A stretch of 41,681 nt of DNA. Source: Gammaproteobacteria bacterium (GTDB lineage Bacteria > Pseudomonadota > Gammaproteobacteria > Pseudomonadales > Azotimanducaceae). The notes beneath the pieces are model-generated. The model saw only the letters and a program-made list of their open reading frames with translations. It was not told the DNA's origin and did not search any database. The stretch spans positions 1 to 41,681 of the forward strand of contig JAUIED010000022.1 of the NCBI GenBank assembly GCA_030428905.1. The letters run 5' to 3'. Made by a program: the position numbers and the translations under genes. The stretch's first letter is position 1. Each line of letters begins with the position of its first letter. Positions 17,522 to 25,310 of this stretch are shown in pieces.

Positions 17522-18706
17522 CTACTCCGGCAGGCCGAGCACGCGCTTGGCAATGATGTTGGCCTGGATCTCGCTGCTGCCCCCATAGATGGTGGTCGTG
17601 CGCCAGTGCAGAAACTCCTCCGTCGCCTTGAGTTCGGCTTCGGTGAAGTGCTCGGCCCCGAAAGCACCAAGCCCGCGCACGCCCATGAGGTGCCGCTTGA
17701 GATCGGCCGTATCTCGGGTGAGCGCGGCTCCCACCAGCTTGAAGATCGAAGTCGCCTCTCCCGGGGTACCGGAACGGGTTTCCTCGTTCACTCGGGCAGC
17801 GGTGAGCTGAAACGCTTCTCTGTGCATGTTCATCGCCAGCACGGCATCGCGCTCCGCCGCATCCGCAATGCGTCCGTCTGCGGTTTCGCCAACGTACTCC
17901 TTCGCCACACGCACCAGCGTCTTGCCCGGATCAGCCGCACGCACGCCACCGGTAAGGCCGCCGATGCCAGAACGCTCGAACTGCAGCAGGCGCTTGCCGA
18001 TGGTCCAGCCGCGATTGAGCTCGCCCACCAGGTCTTCCTTCTTCGCTACCGCATCTTCAAAGAACGTCTCACAGAATGGTGACGTGCCGGAAATGAGGCG
18101 AATGGGCCGCGTGGTGACGCCCGGCTGGTCCATGGTCAGCAACATGAAGCTGATGCCGTCGTGCTTGGGCGCCTCGAAGTCCGTGCGCACCAGGATGAAC
18201 ATCCAGTCCGCCGTGGCAGCTCCCGAGGTCCAGATCTTCTGGCCATTGATGAGGAAGTGGTCGCCATGATCATCCGCACGGGTGCGCAGCGCCGCGAGGT
18301 CAGAGCCCGCATTGGGTTCGGAGTAGCCCTGACACCACTGCACCTCACCGCGCACGATGGGCGGAATGTGGCGTTGCTTCTGCTCCTCGGTGCCGTACTC
18401 CAGCAGTGTCGGGCCGATCATGGAGGTACCCATACCCATCAGCGGCGAGCGGGCTTTGATCTTGCCCATTTCATCGAACAGCACCCGCGCCTGTGCAGCG
18501 CTCAATCCGCCGCCGCCGTATTCCACCGGCCAGGTGGGCGCGGTCCAGCCGCGTTCCGCCATGCGTTCGAGCCACAGTGCCACGTCTGGCTCAAGGGTGA
18601 CCTTCGAGGAGCCGGTGGCAATCTGCCCCGGCCCACGTGCGCCCGGCGGGCAATTCTCCGCCAGCCACCCCGCTACTTCTTCACGAAACGCCGCAAGCTC
18701 GCTCAT
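17522..18706 (-). CDS. Acyl-CoA dehydrogenase
   Basis: A 394-residue flavoprotein. GYSEPNAGSDLA is the conserved FAD/substrate loop, with WTSGA following, and the C-terminal YGGSSEIQANIIAKRVLGLP is the standard signature. Such enzymes make the alpha,beta double bond in acyl-CoA chains; this sequence looks like the FadE-type family common in steroid and side-chain degradation, though the substrate is not readable. The ATG at 18706 has GGAG 5 nt upstream and is preferred to the TTG three codons earlier. It starts 19 nt after the selenoprotein stop, so the two are probably co-transcribed. Confidence 0.92.
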   Translation of the reverse strand: MSELAAFREEVAGWLAENCPPGARGPGQIATGSSKVTLEPDVALWLERMAERGWTAPTWPVEYGGGGLSAAQARVLFDEMGKIKARSPLMGMGTSMIGPTLLEYGTEEQKQRHIPPIVRGEVQWCQGYSEPNAGSDLAALRTRADDHGDHFLINGQKIWTSGAATADWMFILVRTDFEAPKHDGISFMLLTMDQPGVTTRPIRLISGTSPFCETFFEDAVAKKEDLVGELNRGWTIGKRLLQFERSGIGGLTGGVRAADPGKTLVRVAKEYVGETADGRIADAAERDAVLAMNMHREAFQLTAARVNEETRSGTPGEATSIFKLVGAALTRDTADLKRHLMGVRGLGAFGAEHFTEAELKATEEFLHWRTTTIYGGSSEIQANIIAKRVLGLPE

Positions 18707-18725
18707 CGGCTCCAACCCCTCCTGC

Positions 18726-19868
18726 TCAGTCTGCCTCGATATCCAGCGGCCGGTAGTAGTCCCGCCCCTGGCTCACGTACTCACCCATCATCTTCTGGAA
18801 CGTCTCTCCCGCCGAGCCTTCCTCCGAGAGGGTCAGGTCCTGGCGGATGAAGTTGACGCTGTCCGGGTTCAGCTCCCGCGCCAGCGCCCAGTAACGGTCC
18901 GCCTTGTCCGCCTGCCCGTGGGCGCGGAACAGGTTGCCGAGCCGGAACGCTGCGTCTGCCTTCTGCTGGTCGAAGGTGTGCGCACGCATGTTTGCAGCCA
19001 CCGTCGAGGCGGACTGCACGTGCACGCTGTCGGCGCCCTTCTTCACCCAGTCTTTCAGCGCCGGCGTGTACACGTCGGTGCCGAATTCGAACGCCGCGTC
19101 ACCCTCGCCGATGCGGTGCACCTGCGAGTAGGTGCCCTCGTCGATGCGCACGATGCGACCGGATTCGTCGATCCACGCCGCCGATGGCACGTTGACGAAA
19201 TTAAAAGCGCTGCTGATCACGTGATCCTGATCCACCACCTGCACGTAGGTGGGGTTGGCCGCATCGAAGATGGGGCCGGCCACCGCCTCGCCGCCGGTGT
19301 CCTGCGCTGCGCAGATCAGCACGAAGTTCGGGTCGTTGATCTCTTCATACACACGTTGCCACACGGGCACGTCAAGAAAGCATCCTCACCACGAAGACCA
19401 GGTGACAATGAGCGCCTTCTTGCCTTTGAGATCGGCGAAACGCACGACGTTGCCCGCCCGATCCGTGACCTCGATGTCTGGCACCATAGCATCCTGCAAG
19501 GTGTTCTGCCGGTGTGCGGGGATCTCCGCGAAGCTCCATACGCGCGCCTGCGTGTCGCCCACCCAGGGCTGCTGCAGCGCATCGGCAAAGGCAAGCAGGT
19601 CGAGCCAGTCGCGCCCATCACGGTTCACCAGCAGACCATCCCGCAGCGGCACGCACATATCGCCCAGGCAGGCGCCTTCCGGTTTCACCTCGAAGCCGTT
19701 GATGCGCGGCAGGTCTTCGGTGCGCACCAGCAGCCCGTCCCCGGATGCCGTCTCGGCCAGCGTCACCGAGCGACCCTGATAGAGCACCGTCGTCTCGCCA
19801 TCGGCGTGGAGCGGACGCGCATCGAACGGGTTACGCAGCTCCGGCCAGGCCATCATTGCATCTGCCAT
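18726..19868 (-). CDS. Selenoprotein: thioredoxin-fold (redoxin) protein with UGC motif; TGA at 19388-19386 read as selenocysteine
   Basis: Two ORFs in one frame are separated only by a TGA. Upstream, 160 residues from ATG 19868 (GAGGGGG 8 nt before) end with DLKGKKALIVTWSSW; downstream the frame goes on as GCFLDVPVWQRVYEE. Reading TGA as Sec161 gives WSSW-U-G-C, in the place where ResA/TlpA-like redoxins carry their active-site cysteines. A cis-Pro loop follows (NVPSAAWID). Residues about 290-340 are a TPR-like helical tail (AAFRLGNLFRAHGQADKADR). Total length is 380 residues with no signal peptide, and a second Cys pair (C67, C72) lies in the N-terminal region. It is probably a cytoplasmic thiol/selenol oxidoreductase. 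It heads the operon with the acyl-CoA dehydrogenase. selA, selB, selC and selD are all in the window. Confidence 0.88.
19353..19388 (-). promoter_or_regulatory. Sec UGA codon and bacterial SECIS-like hairpin
   Basis: On the minus strand the UGA is 19388-19386. Thirteen nt later ACGU-GCC pairs with GGC-A-ACGU (19372-19353), closing a 5-nt loop CGUGU. The stem is 7 bp with one bulged A. The loop lies 21-25 nt after the UGA and has G at its second position, which agrees with the bacterial SECIS rules (apical loop about 16-37 nt downstream, G in the first two loop positions). Confidence 0.65.
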
Positions 19869-19923
19869 GGATTCCCCCTCTAGGCATATGGAAGCCGTAT
19901 CGTAGCCGTTCTCGCTACTCACG

Positions 19924-19929
19924 TATAAT
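19924..19929 (+). promoter_or_regulatory. -10 box TATAAT, probable leaderless transcript
   Basis: A perfect TATAAT ends 6 nt before the ATG at 19936, so transcription starting 7 nt after the box would begin on the A of the start codon. No ribosome site is visible between them. The -35 region (around 19901) is weak. Confidence 0.45.
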
Positions 19930-19935
19930 GCCCCG

Positions 19936-20733
19936 ATGAGTGCCCAACCCGTCATCCGTACCGTCACCGACGGCCCGGACCACCAGACACCGAAGTACTG
20001 GTACGGCGATGATCCGTTCCTGACCCACTTCTTCAATGCCGTGTCCTCCACCTTTCCGGAGGGCGAGCGGTTCTTCATCCGAGCCGTACGCCACTTCGCC
20101 GCGGACGACAACGATCCGGTGATCCGTGCCTTCGTCGGCCAGGAGGGCCAGCACAGCAAGGCGCACGATGTGCACATCGAGCTGATGCTCGAGCAGGGCT
20201 TCAGCGGCATCGCCCGTTTCAACCGCATCCAGAAGCAGGCCATGGGTTGGTTGAACCGCCGTACTCCGCGGCTGTCGCTGGCGCTCACGGTCGCCATCGA
20301 GCACGTCACAGCGGTATTCGCCCACGAATTTCTGCACCATCCGCACTACTGGCTCGAACCCATGCACCCCGACATGCAGCGGCTGTGGCGCTGGCACGCC
20401 CTGGAAGAGGCGGAACACAAGGCGGTGGCGTTCGATGTCTATCAGGCAAGCCGCCTGCCTCTGTGGCTGCGCCGTGCGGCGATGCTCGACGCCACCATCG
20501 GCTTTCTGGCCGAAATACTCGTGCGGCACAGCTATCTGCTGATCAAGGACGGGCACTTCCGCCCTGCCACTCTGTGGCGCGGGTTGCGCGCGCTACTCGG
20601 CCGCGACGGTATTCTGCGCCGCCTGGCGCCGCACATCAGCCCGTTCTACCGGAGGGACTTCCACCCGAATCATATAGACGACCGGGCCCTGATGGCCCAG
20701 CGCTGCCGCGAATGGGGGCTCGCTGCGTCATGA
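19936..20733 (+). CDS. PF10118-type predicted metal-dependent hydrolase (diiron-like)
   Basis: A 265-residue protein of the PF10118 family. The acid and histidine residues are arranged as in ferritin-like diiron proteins: FPEGERFF, GQEGQHSKAH, AIEHVTAVFAHE and LEEAEHKAVAF. The family is annotated as a metal-dependent hydrolase, but the true reaction is poorly known. It overlaps the MetX-type gene by 4 nt (ATGA), so the two are translationally coupled. It probably has a leaderless start. Confidence 0.8.
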   Translation: MSAQPVIRTVTDGPDHQTPKYWYGDDPFLTHFFNAVSSTFPEGERFFIRAVRHFAADDNDPVIRAFVGQEGQHSKAHDVHIELMLEQGFSGIARFNRIQKQAMGWLNRRTPRLSLALTVAIEHVTAVFAHEFLHHPHYWLEPMHPDMQRLWRWHALEEAEHKAVAFDVYQASRLPLWLRRAAMLDATIGFLAEILVRHSYLLIKDGHFRPATLWRGLRALLGRDGILRRLAPHISPFYRRDFHPNHIDDRALMAQRCREWGLAAS

Positions 20734-21809
20734 GCCTGATCGCCAGAATCGACGGGCGCTTCGCCATGCGTCAGGGCGCACTGGAAGATCCGGTGATGGC
20801 CTATGAGACCCTCGGCACGCTGAACGCCAGTGCCAGCAATGCGGTGCTGATCTTCACCGGCCTGTCGCCGTCCGCCCACGTGGCGTCCAATAAGCTCAAC
20901 CAGGCCAGCGGCTGGTGGGAAGACATGGTCGGGCCCGACAAACCCATCGATACGGATCGTTACTTCGTCGTGTGCGTGAATTCCCTCGGAAGCTGCTTCG
21001 GCTCCACCGGACCTGCATCCAGCGACCCCGCCACCGGCAAGCCCTACCGGCTGACTTTCCCGGTGCTTACCCTCGAGGACATCGCCTGCGCCGGCGCCCG
21101 CGTGCTCGACCAGCTCGGCGTCGAGCGATTGCACACCGTCATTGGCGCCTCCATGGGCGGCATGACGGCGCTTGCCTTCGCCCTCCTGCACCCGGAACGC
21201 GCGTCGGCGCTCATCTCGATCTCCTCTGCCGCCCGCAGCCTGCCGTTCTCCATCGCCCTGCGCTCCCTGCAGCGGGAAATGATTCGACGTGACCCCGCCT
21301 GGCAGGACGGCAACTACCCGATCCCCGGCGACGGCCCCGCCATGGGCATGCGTCTGGCGCGCAAGCTCGGCATGATCACCTACCGCTCGGCGCAGGAGTG
21401 GGAAACCCGCTTCGGCCGTGAGCGCACCACCGACCGGGCGCCGGAGGTGGGCCCGTTCGGCATCGACTTCGAGATCGAGTCGTACCTCGACGCCCACGCG
21501 CAGAAGTTTGTGGGCAGCTTCGACGCCAACTGTTATCTCTACCTGTCGCGGGCCATGGACCTGTTCGATGCCTCCGATCACGGCGGCAGCCTGAAACAGG
21601 CCCTCAAACGCCTGCGCCTGGAGCGCGCCATGGTGATCGGTGTGGAAACGGACTTTCTGTTTCCCATCCACCAGCAGGAGGAGCTGGCGCTGGCCCTGCA
21701 GCAGAACATTCAGGATGTGCGCTTTGCCCGCCTGGATTCCATGCAGGGGCACGACTCGTTCCTTGTGGACATGGACCGGTTTCGCCCAGCCATCGCCAGC
21801 TTTTTCTAG
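20730..21809 (+). CDS. metX: Homoserine O-acyltransferase-like protein (MetX family)
   Basis: A 359-residue alpha/beta-hydrolase acyltransferase. The MetX signatures are present: FTGLSPSAHV near the start, NSLGSCFGSTGPAS, nucleophile S141 in GASMGGMT, late Asp (GVETDFLFP) and His (QGHDSFLVD). The expected reaction is acyl transfer from acyl-CoA to homoserine (or serine) in methionine or cysteine synthesis. MetX homologues differ in acyl donor and substrate and these cannot be decided here. The ATG at 20730 overlaps the preceding stop. MetW, a usual neighbour, is absent. Confidence 0.85.
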   Translation: MSLIARIDGRFAMRQGALEDPVMAYETLGTLNASASNAVLIFTGLSPSAHVASNKLNQASGWWEDMVGPDKPIDTDRYFVVCVNSLGSCFGSTGPASSDPATGKPYRLTFPVLTLEDIACAGARVLDQLGVERLHTVIGASMGGMTALAFALLHPERASALISISSAARSLPFSIALRSLQREMIRRDPAWQDGNYPIPGDGPAMGMRLARKLGMITYRSAQEWETRFGRERTTDRAPEVGPFGIDFEIESYLDAHAQKFVGSFDANCYLYLSRAMDLFDASDHGGSLKQALKRLRLERAMVIGVETDFLFPIHQQEELALALQQNIQDVRFARLDSMQGHDSFLVDMDRFRPAIASFF

Positions 21810-21829
21810 CCGCCTTTTGTCGATGTAGC

Positions 21830-23533
21830 TCAGCGCGCGCCGCGCACCAGCCGACCAGGCAACGCGCCGGTGAATTCATCATCGCGCACTGTCACTTCGC
21901 CGGCGCAGACCGTAGCAAGATAGCCCTTGGGGCGCTGCATGAAGCGCGGCGCGCCGCTGGGCAGGTCCCACACCATGTGCGGCGCTTCCAGCGACAGCTT
22001 CTGATAGTCGATGACATTGATATCGGCGCGCAGGCCCGGCGCGATACGACCACGGTCGTTCAGGCCGTACAGTGCCGCGGTCTCCGACGTCTGACGGCGC
22101 ACGATCTCGGCAAGATCGAGCTTCGGACCGCGCAGCCGGTCACGCCCCCAGAAAGACAGCATGAAGGTCGGCATGCTGGCATCGCAGATCGTGCCGCAAT
22201 GCGCACCGCCGTCGGCCAGCCCCATGCGCGTGTGCGGATGCCTGTGCATCTCGTAAAGCGGCGCCAGGTCGCCGGCGGCGTAGTTGAGGAAGGGAAAGTA
22301 GAGGAGTCCCTTACCGCCGTTGCTGTTGAGGTGATCGTAGGCGAGCGCTGCCGGATCGCAGCCCTGCCGCGCGGCGACGGCTGCCAGGCTGTCATCAGCC
22401 GCCGGCTCGTAGTCCGACTCGCCGCCGAACCGCCACATCCGGTGATAGCTCGAGCAGAGGAAACGCATGAGCCCGGTGGGATTCTCCGCCTGCTCAGCAA
22501 GGATGCGCGCTCTTGTCTGCGGCTGCGCCAACCGTTGCAGTCGTTCGGCATGCGGCAGTGCCGACAGCGCCTCGTAGGTCGGCCGGCCGAGGAATGGATT
22601 CACCGTGCCATCCCAGCACTGCAGGATGCCAACGGGGCGACCCGCCACCTGTCCGACCACACGACAGCCTTCCGCGTGCGCTTCATCGAGCGCCAGGAGC
22701 ATATCCCGCCACAAGTCCGGCGCCATGTCGGAGATGTTGAAGTTGAACGAGGCGTAGCCGCCGGTCTTGCGAGCGATCTCCTTGAGCCACCACATTTCCC
22801 GCGGCACGTCCGGGTGGTGCAGCGCGCACTGAAACACGCCGTGACCCGCGCGTTTGATGGCGTCGCTGATGGCGATGACCTCGGACGGCTCGGCCGAGGT
22901 TCCCGGCACGAGGTCTCCGTGCACCGACTTGTGCAAGGGCGTGCGCGAGGTGGAAAATCCCAGGGCACCGGCCTTGAGCGCGTCGTGCACGATGGCGGTC
23001 ATGTCCACCAGGTCCTGCTCCGTTGCGTCATTGCCGTCAGCACTGCGATCGCCCATGACATAGCCACGCACCGCCGCGTGCGGCACCTGGGCACCCACAT
23101 CCGCCACCCACCGGCGCAGAGCCAGCGCATCGAGATATTCTGGAAAGCTCTCCCACTCCCACTGTATGCCGTCCGCCAGGGCTGATCCGGGAATATCTTC
23201 CACACCCTCCATCAGTTCGATGAGCCACTGGTGCCGGTCGGGCTTCGCCGGTGCAAAGCCAACTCCGCAGTTGCCAATAACAAGCGTCGTCACGCCATGG
23301 TAGCCGGTAGGCGTCAGGCCGGAATCCCAGGTGGCCTGGGCATCGTAGTGGGTGTGTATGTCGACCCAGCCGGGTGTAACGAGGGCGCCGTGGGCGTCGA
23401 TCTCCGCGCGACCCCGGCCGTCGACCGTACCAACATCGACGATACGGCCGTCACGTACCGCAATGTCAGCCGTGCGCGCCGTGGTACCCGTACCATCCAG
23501 AATGCTGCCACCGCGAATGACGATGTCGTGCAT
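21830..23533 (-). CDS. N-acyl-D-amino-acid deacylase / amidohydrolase family 3 (paralogue 2)
   Basis: A 567-residue paralogue of the 8602-10314 protein. [16 protein letters not shown] (H60, H62) and GNCGVGFAP (C89) sit at the same residue numbers, and the ends are similar (PGRLVRGAR against PGKLVRRSN). The metal-binding amidohydrolase fold and C-terminal LADGGAHCG are conserved. Divergence across the middle suggests different substrates. The two copies enclose the oxidoreductase and selenoprotein operons, which may reflect an ancient duplication within one catabolic locus. Confidence 0.85.
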   Translation of the reverse strand: MHDIVIRGGSILDGTGTTARTADIAVRDGRIVDVGTVDGRGRAEIDAHGALVTPGWVDIHTHYDAQATWDSGLTPTGYHGVTTLVIGNCGVGFAPAKPDRHQWLIELMEGVEDIPGSALADGIQWEWESFPEYLDALALRRWVADVGAQVPHAAVRGYVMGDRSADGNDATEQDLVDMTAIVHDALKAGALGFSTSRTPLHKSVHGDLVPGTSAEPSEVIAISDAIKRAGHGVFQCALHHPDVPREMWWLKEIARKTGGYASFNFNISDMAPDLWRDMLLALDEAHAEGCRVVGQVAGRPVGILQCWDGTVNPFLGRPTYEALSALPHAERLQRLAQPQTRARILAEQAENPTGLMRFLCSSYHRMWRFGGESDYEPAADDSLAAVAARQGCDPAALAYDHLNSNGGKGLLYFPFLNYAAGDLAPLYEMHRHPHTRMGLADGGAHCGTICDASMPTFMLSFWGRDRLRGPKLDLAEIVRRQTSETAALYGLNDRGRIAPGLRADINVIDYQKLSLEAPHMVWDLPSGAPRFMQRPKGYLATVCAGEVTVRDDEFTGALPGRLVRGAR

Positions 23534-23681
23534 ATCGTTGTCCTACCGAATCCCGGCTGCAAGCATAGGGGTCGGCCGCTCCCAACAGCAAGCTGACACG
23601 CGCTTCCAGGCCGGTTTTTGCTTGTCGTCCTGCTGACATACGCACTTCGCATATACTCTGCAAGCGCTTCCGGAGGGTCCA

Positions 23682-24449
23682 ATGAGTGAAACTGCAGCCA
23701 ATGCTGATGCAGCCATGGCAGGCGACGGCCACCGGCGCTGGGCCAGGGTCTGTCACTGGATCATCGCCTTCAGCATCATCACGCTTTTTGTAAGCGGCGT
23801 GTTCATATTCGCCATGCATCCGCGCCCGTAATGGGGTGAGGTTGGCAATGACCTGGTACCCGCCATTCTCGAGATTCCGATCTCGGCGAATCACCGCCCG
23901 GACGGCTTCGAGCGCACGGTGGATTTCTCCGCGGTGAGCGACACGGCATATTCGGCCAATCGGTCGTATCCGATCTTCAATCAAAACGGCTGGGCCAGGA
24001 GTCTGCATTTCCTGGCAGCCTGGTTCCTGGTCATCGCAGGGCTGATCTACGTCCTGGCGGGAGTGTTTTCGGGCCACGCGCGGCAATCCCTGCTGCCGAA
24101 GGGCGGTGACTTTTCTTAGGCGAAACTCAGGCAGGATGTGAAGTCACACCTGCGACCGGAACCCGGAGCAATAGCCGCCGGGCCGCCGTACGGCATCGTG
24201 CAACGCATCTCCTACGGCTTCATCCTGTTCATCGCGGTGCCGTTGATGGTCATCACCGGTCTGGCGATGGCGCCGGCGATCACCGCGGCTTTACCATTTC
24301 TGCTCGATGTTTTCGGTGGCTATCAATATGCACGCACGGTGCACTTTTTTTCTTTCTGTGTGATTTTGCTTTTCTTCATCGTGCACGTCGCGATGGTGGT
24401 TGTTGCCGGATTCGGCCGGCAGATGCGCGCGATGATCCTCGGGAAATGA
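23682..24449 (-). other. Placeholder strand note: see plus-strand cytochrome b pseudogene at the same coordinates
   Basis: Nothing is supported on the minus strand here. The gene remnant is on the plus strand and is described in the next entry. Confidence 0.05.
23682..24449 (+). pseudogene. Cytochrome b561-type membrane subunit with two nonsense codons
   Basis: From ATG 23682 (GGAGGG upstream) one frame of 256 codons encodes a four-helix di-heme cytochrome b. The haem-His helix RRWARVCHWIIAFSIITLFV comes first, followed by YPIFNQNGWARSLHFLAAWF and GGYQYARTVHFF. It is interrupted by TAA at codon 50 (23829-23831), where relatives have Tyr in a YWGEVG motif, and by TAG at codon 146 (24117-24119) after KGGDFS. 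There is no frameshift and the haem histidines remain, so decay looks recent unless the stops are sequencing errors or suppressed. It would be the membrane electron partner of the molybdopterin protein one nt downstream. Confidence 0.8.
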
Positions 24450-24450
24450 C

Positions 24451-25218
24451 ATGACTGACAAACGTAGAACGATACCCCGACGTAGATTCATTGCCGGACT
24501 CGCTTCAGGAGCCGGTCTCACTTTGGCGGGATGCGGCCAGACGGAGCCGCCAACCTACGGGCACCTGCTGCGGATGGGGGACTTGGTCACCTATAAAGCG
24601 CATCGATTGGTGTTGCCCGCAAATGCGTTGGCGCGCGAGTACGATGTGAGGGATATCTCGCCGATGATCGCCACTGGCACAGTCAACCCCGGCAACGAAA
24701 ATGAACCGCTGTTCCACCCCGAGCACGGCCCCGGGTTTGCAAAGGCGCATAAGTCGGGATTCAAAGACTGGCAGATCACGGTCGAAGGCAGCGTAGACCG
24801 GCCAGGCGCGTTCTCACTGGCGGATCTGCGCCGCATGCCATCGCGCACACAGGTCACCCGGCATACCTGCGAGGAAGGCTGGTCTGCCATCGCGCAATGG
24901 ACAGGCGTGCCGCTGGCGATTGTGCTGGCGTCGTGTGGCATGCAGCCGCAGGCGCGCTACGTGCAGTTCTGGTCTTACGATTACTACGTCGACAACATCG
25001 ACCTGAACGACGCATTCCACCCGCAGACGATCCTCGCTTACGCAATGAACGGACGGGAGCTGCCTCTTGGCCACGGTGCACCGCTTCGGCTGCGCCTGGA
25101 ACGCCAGATCGGCTACAAGAGCATGAAGTACCTCAGAAAGATCGTCGTCCTCGACCACTTCGACGACCCGGAAGGCAGCCACATCCGCTCCGGCTGGTCC
25201 TGGTACAACGGGATCTGA
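24451..25218 (+). CDS. Tat-exported molybdopterin-dependent oxidoreductase (YedY/sulfite-oxidase-like)
   Basis: A 255-residue periplasmic oxidoreductase. The twin-arginine signal (IPRRRFIAGLASGAG) is followed by a possible lipobox LAGC (C28). The molybdopterin domain has the Mo-ligand C140 in TRHTCEEGWSAI and the typical KSMKYLRKIVVLD and GWSWYNGI ends. MsrP/YedY relatives reduce oxidised methionine or other S- or N-oxides, using a membrane cytochrome b as donor. Here the adjacent cytochrome gene is broken, so the donor is uncertain although this gene is intact. Confidence 0.88.
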   Translation: MTDKRRTIPRRRFIAGLASGAGLTLAGCGQTEPPTYGHLLRMGDLVTYKAHRLVLPANALAREYDVRDISPMIATGTVNPGNENEPLFHPEHGPGFAKAHKSGFKDWQITVEGSVDRPGAFSLADLRRMPSRTQVTRHTCEEGWSAIAQWTGVPLAIVLASCGMQPQARYVQFWSYDYYVDNIDLNDAFHPQTILAYAMNGRELPLGHGAPLRLRLERQIGYKSMKYLRKIVVLDHFDDPEGSHIRSGWSWYNGI

Positions 25219-25259
25219 GCGCAGCGGGACAGTCGCCTGCGCCAGTGCCTTAGCAGGGT

Positions 25260-25290
25260 GCTGAAAAAGTACTTCCTGTACTTTTTCAGC
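25260..25290. terminator. Perfect 12-bp palindrome between convergent genes, probable bidirectional terminator or repeat
   Basis: GCTGAAAAAGTA pairs perfectly with TACTTTTTCAGC around the loop CTTCCTG. The A5/T5 tracts lie inside the stem, so each strand reads a hairpin followed by T's. A second hairpin (GCGGGCT-GT-AGCCCGC, 25295-25310) abuts the next gene. Position between two convergent stops favours termination; a dispersed repeat or transposon-end relic is the alternative. Confidence 0.55.
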
Positions 25291-25310
25291 GACCGCGGGC
25301 TGTAGCCCGC

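Noticed and set aside
23829-23831. Selenocysteine readthrough in the cytochrome b gene
   Set aside because: The stops are TAA and TAG, not TGA, so SelB recoding cannot explain them.
23829-24119. Reassigned TAA/TAG codons in this organism
   Set aside because: Intact genes in the window end at TAG or TAA as normal stops (for example selB and metX), so a general reassignment does not fit.
23682-24449. A minus-strand feature opposite the cytochrome b pseudogene
   Set aside because: A placeholder row for it appears in the feature list at very low confidence; no minus-strand gene is supported there and it should be ignored.
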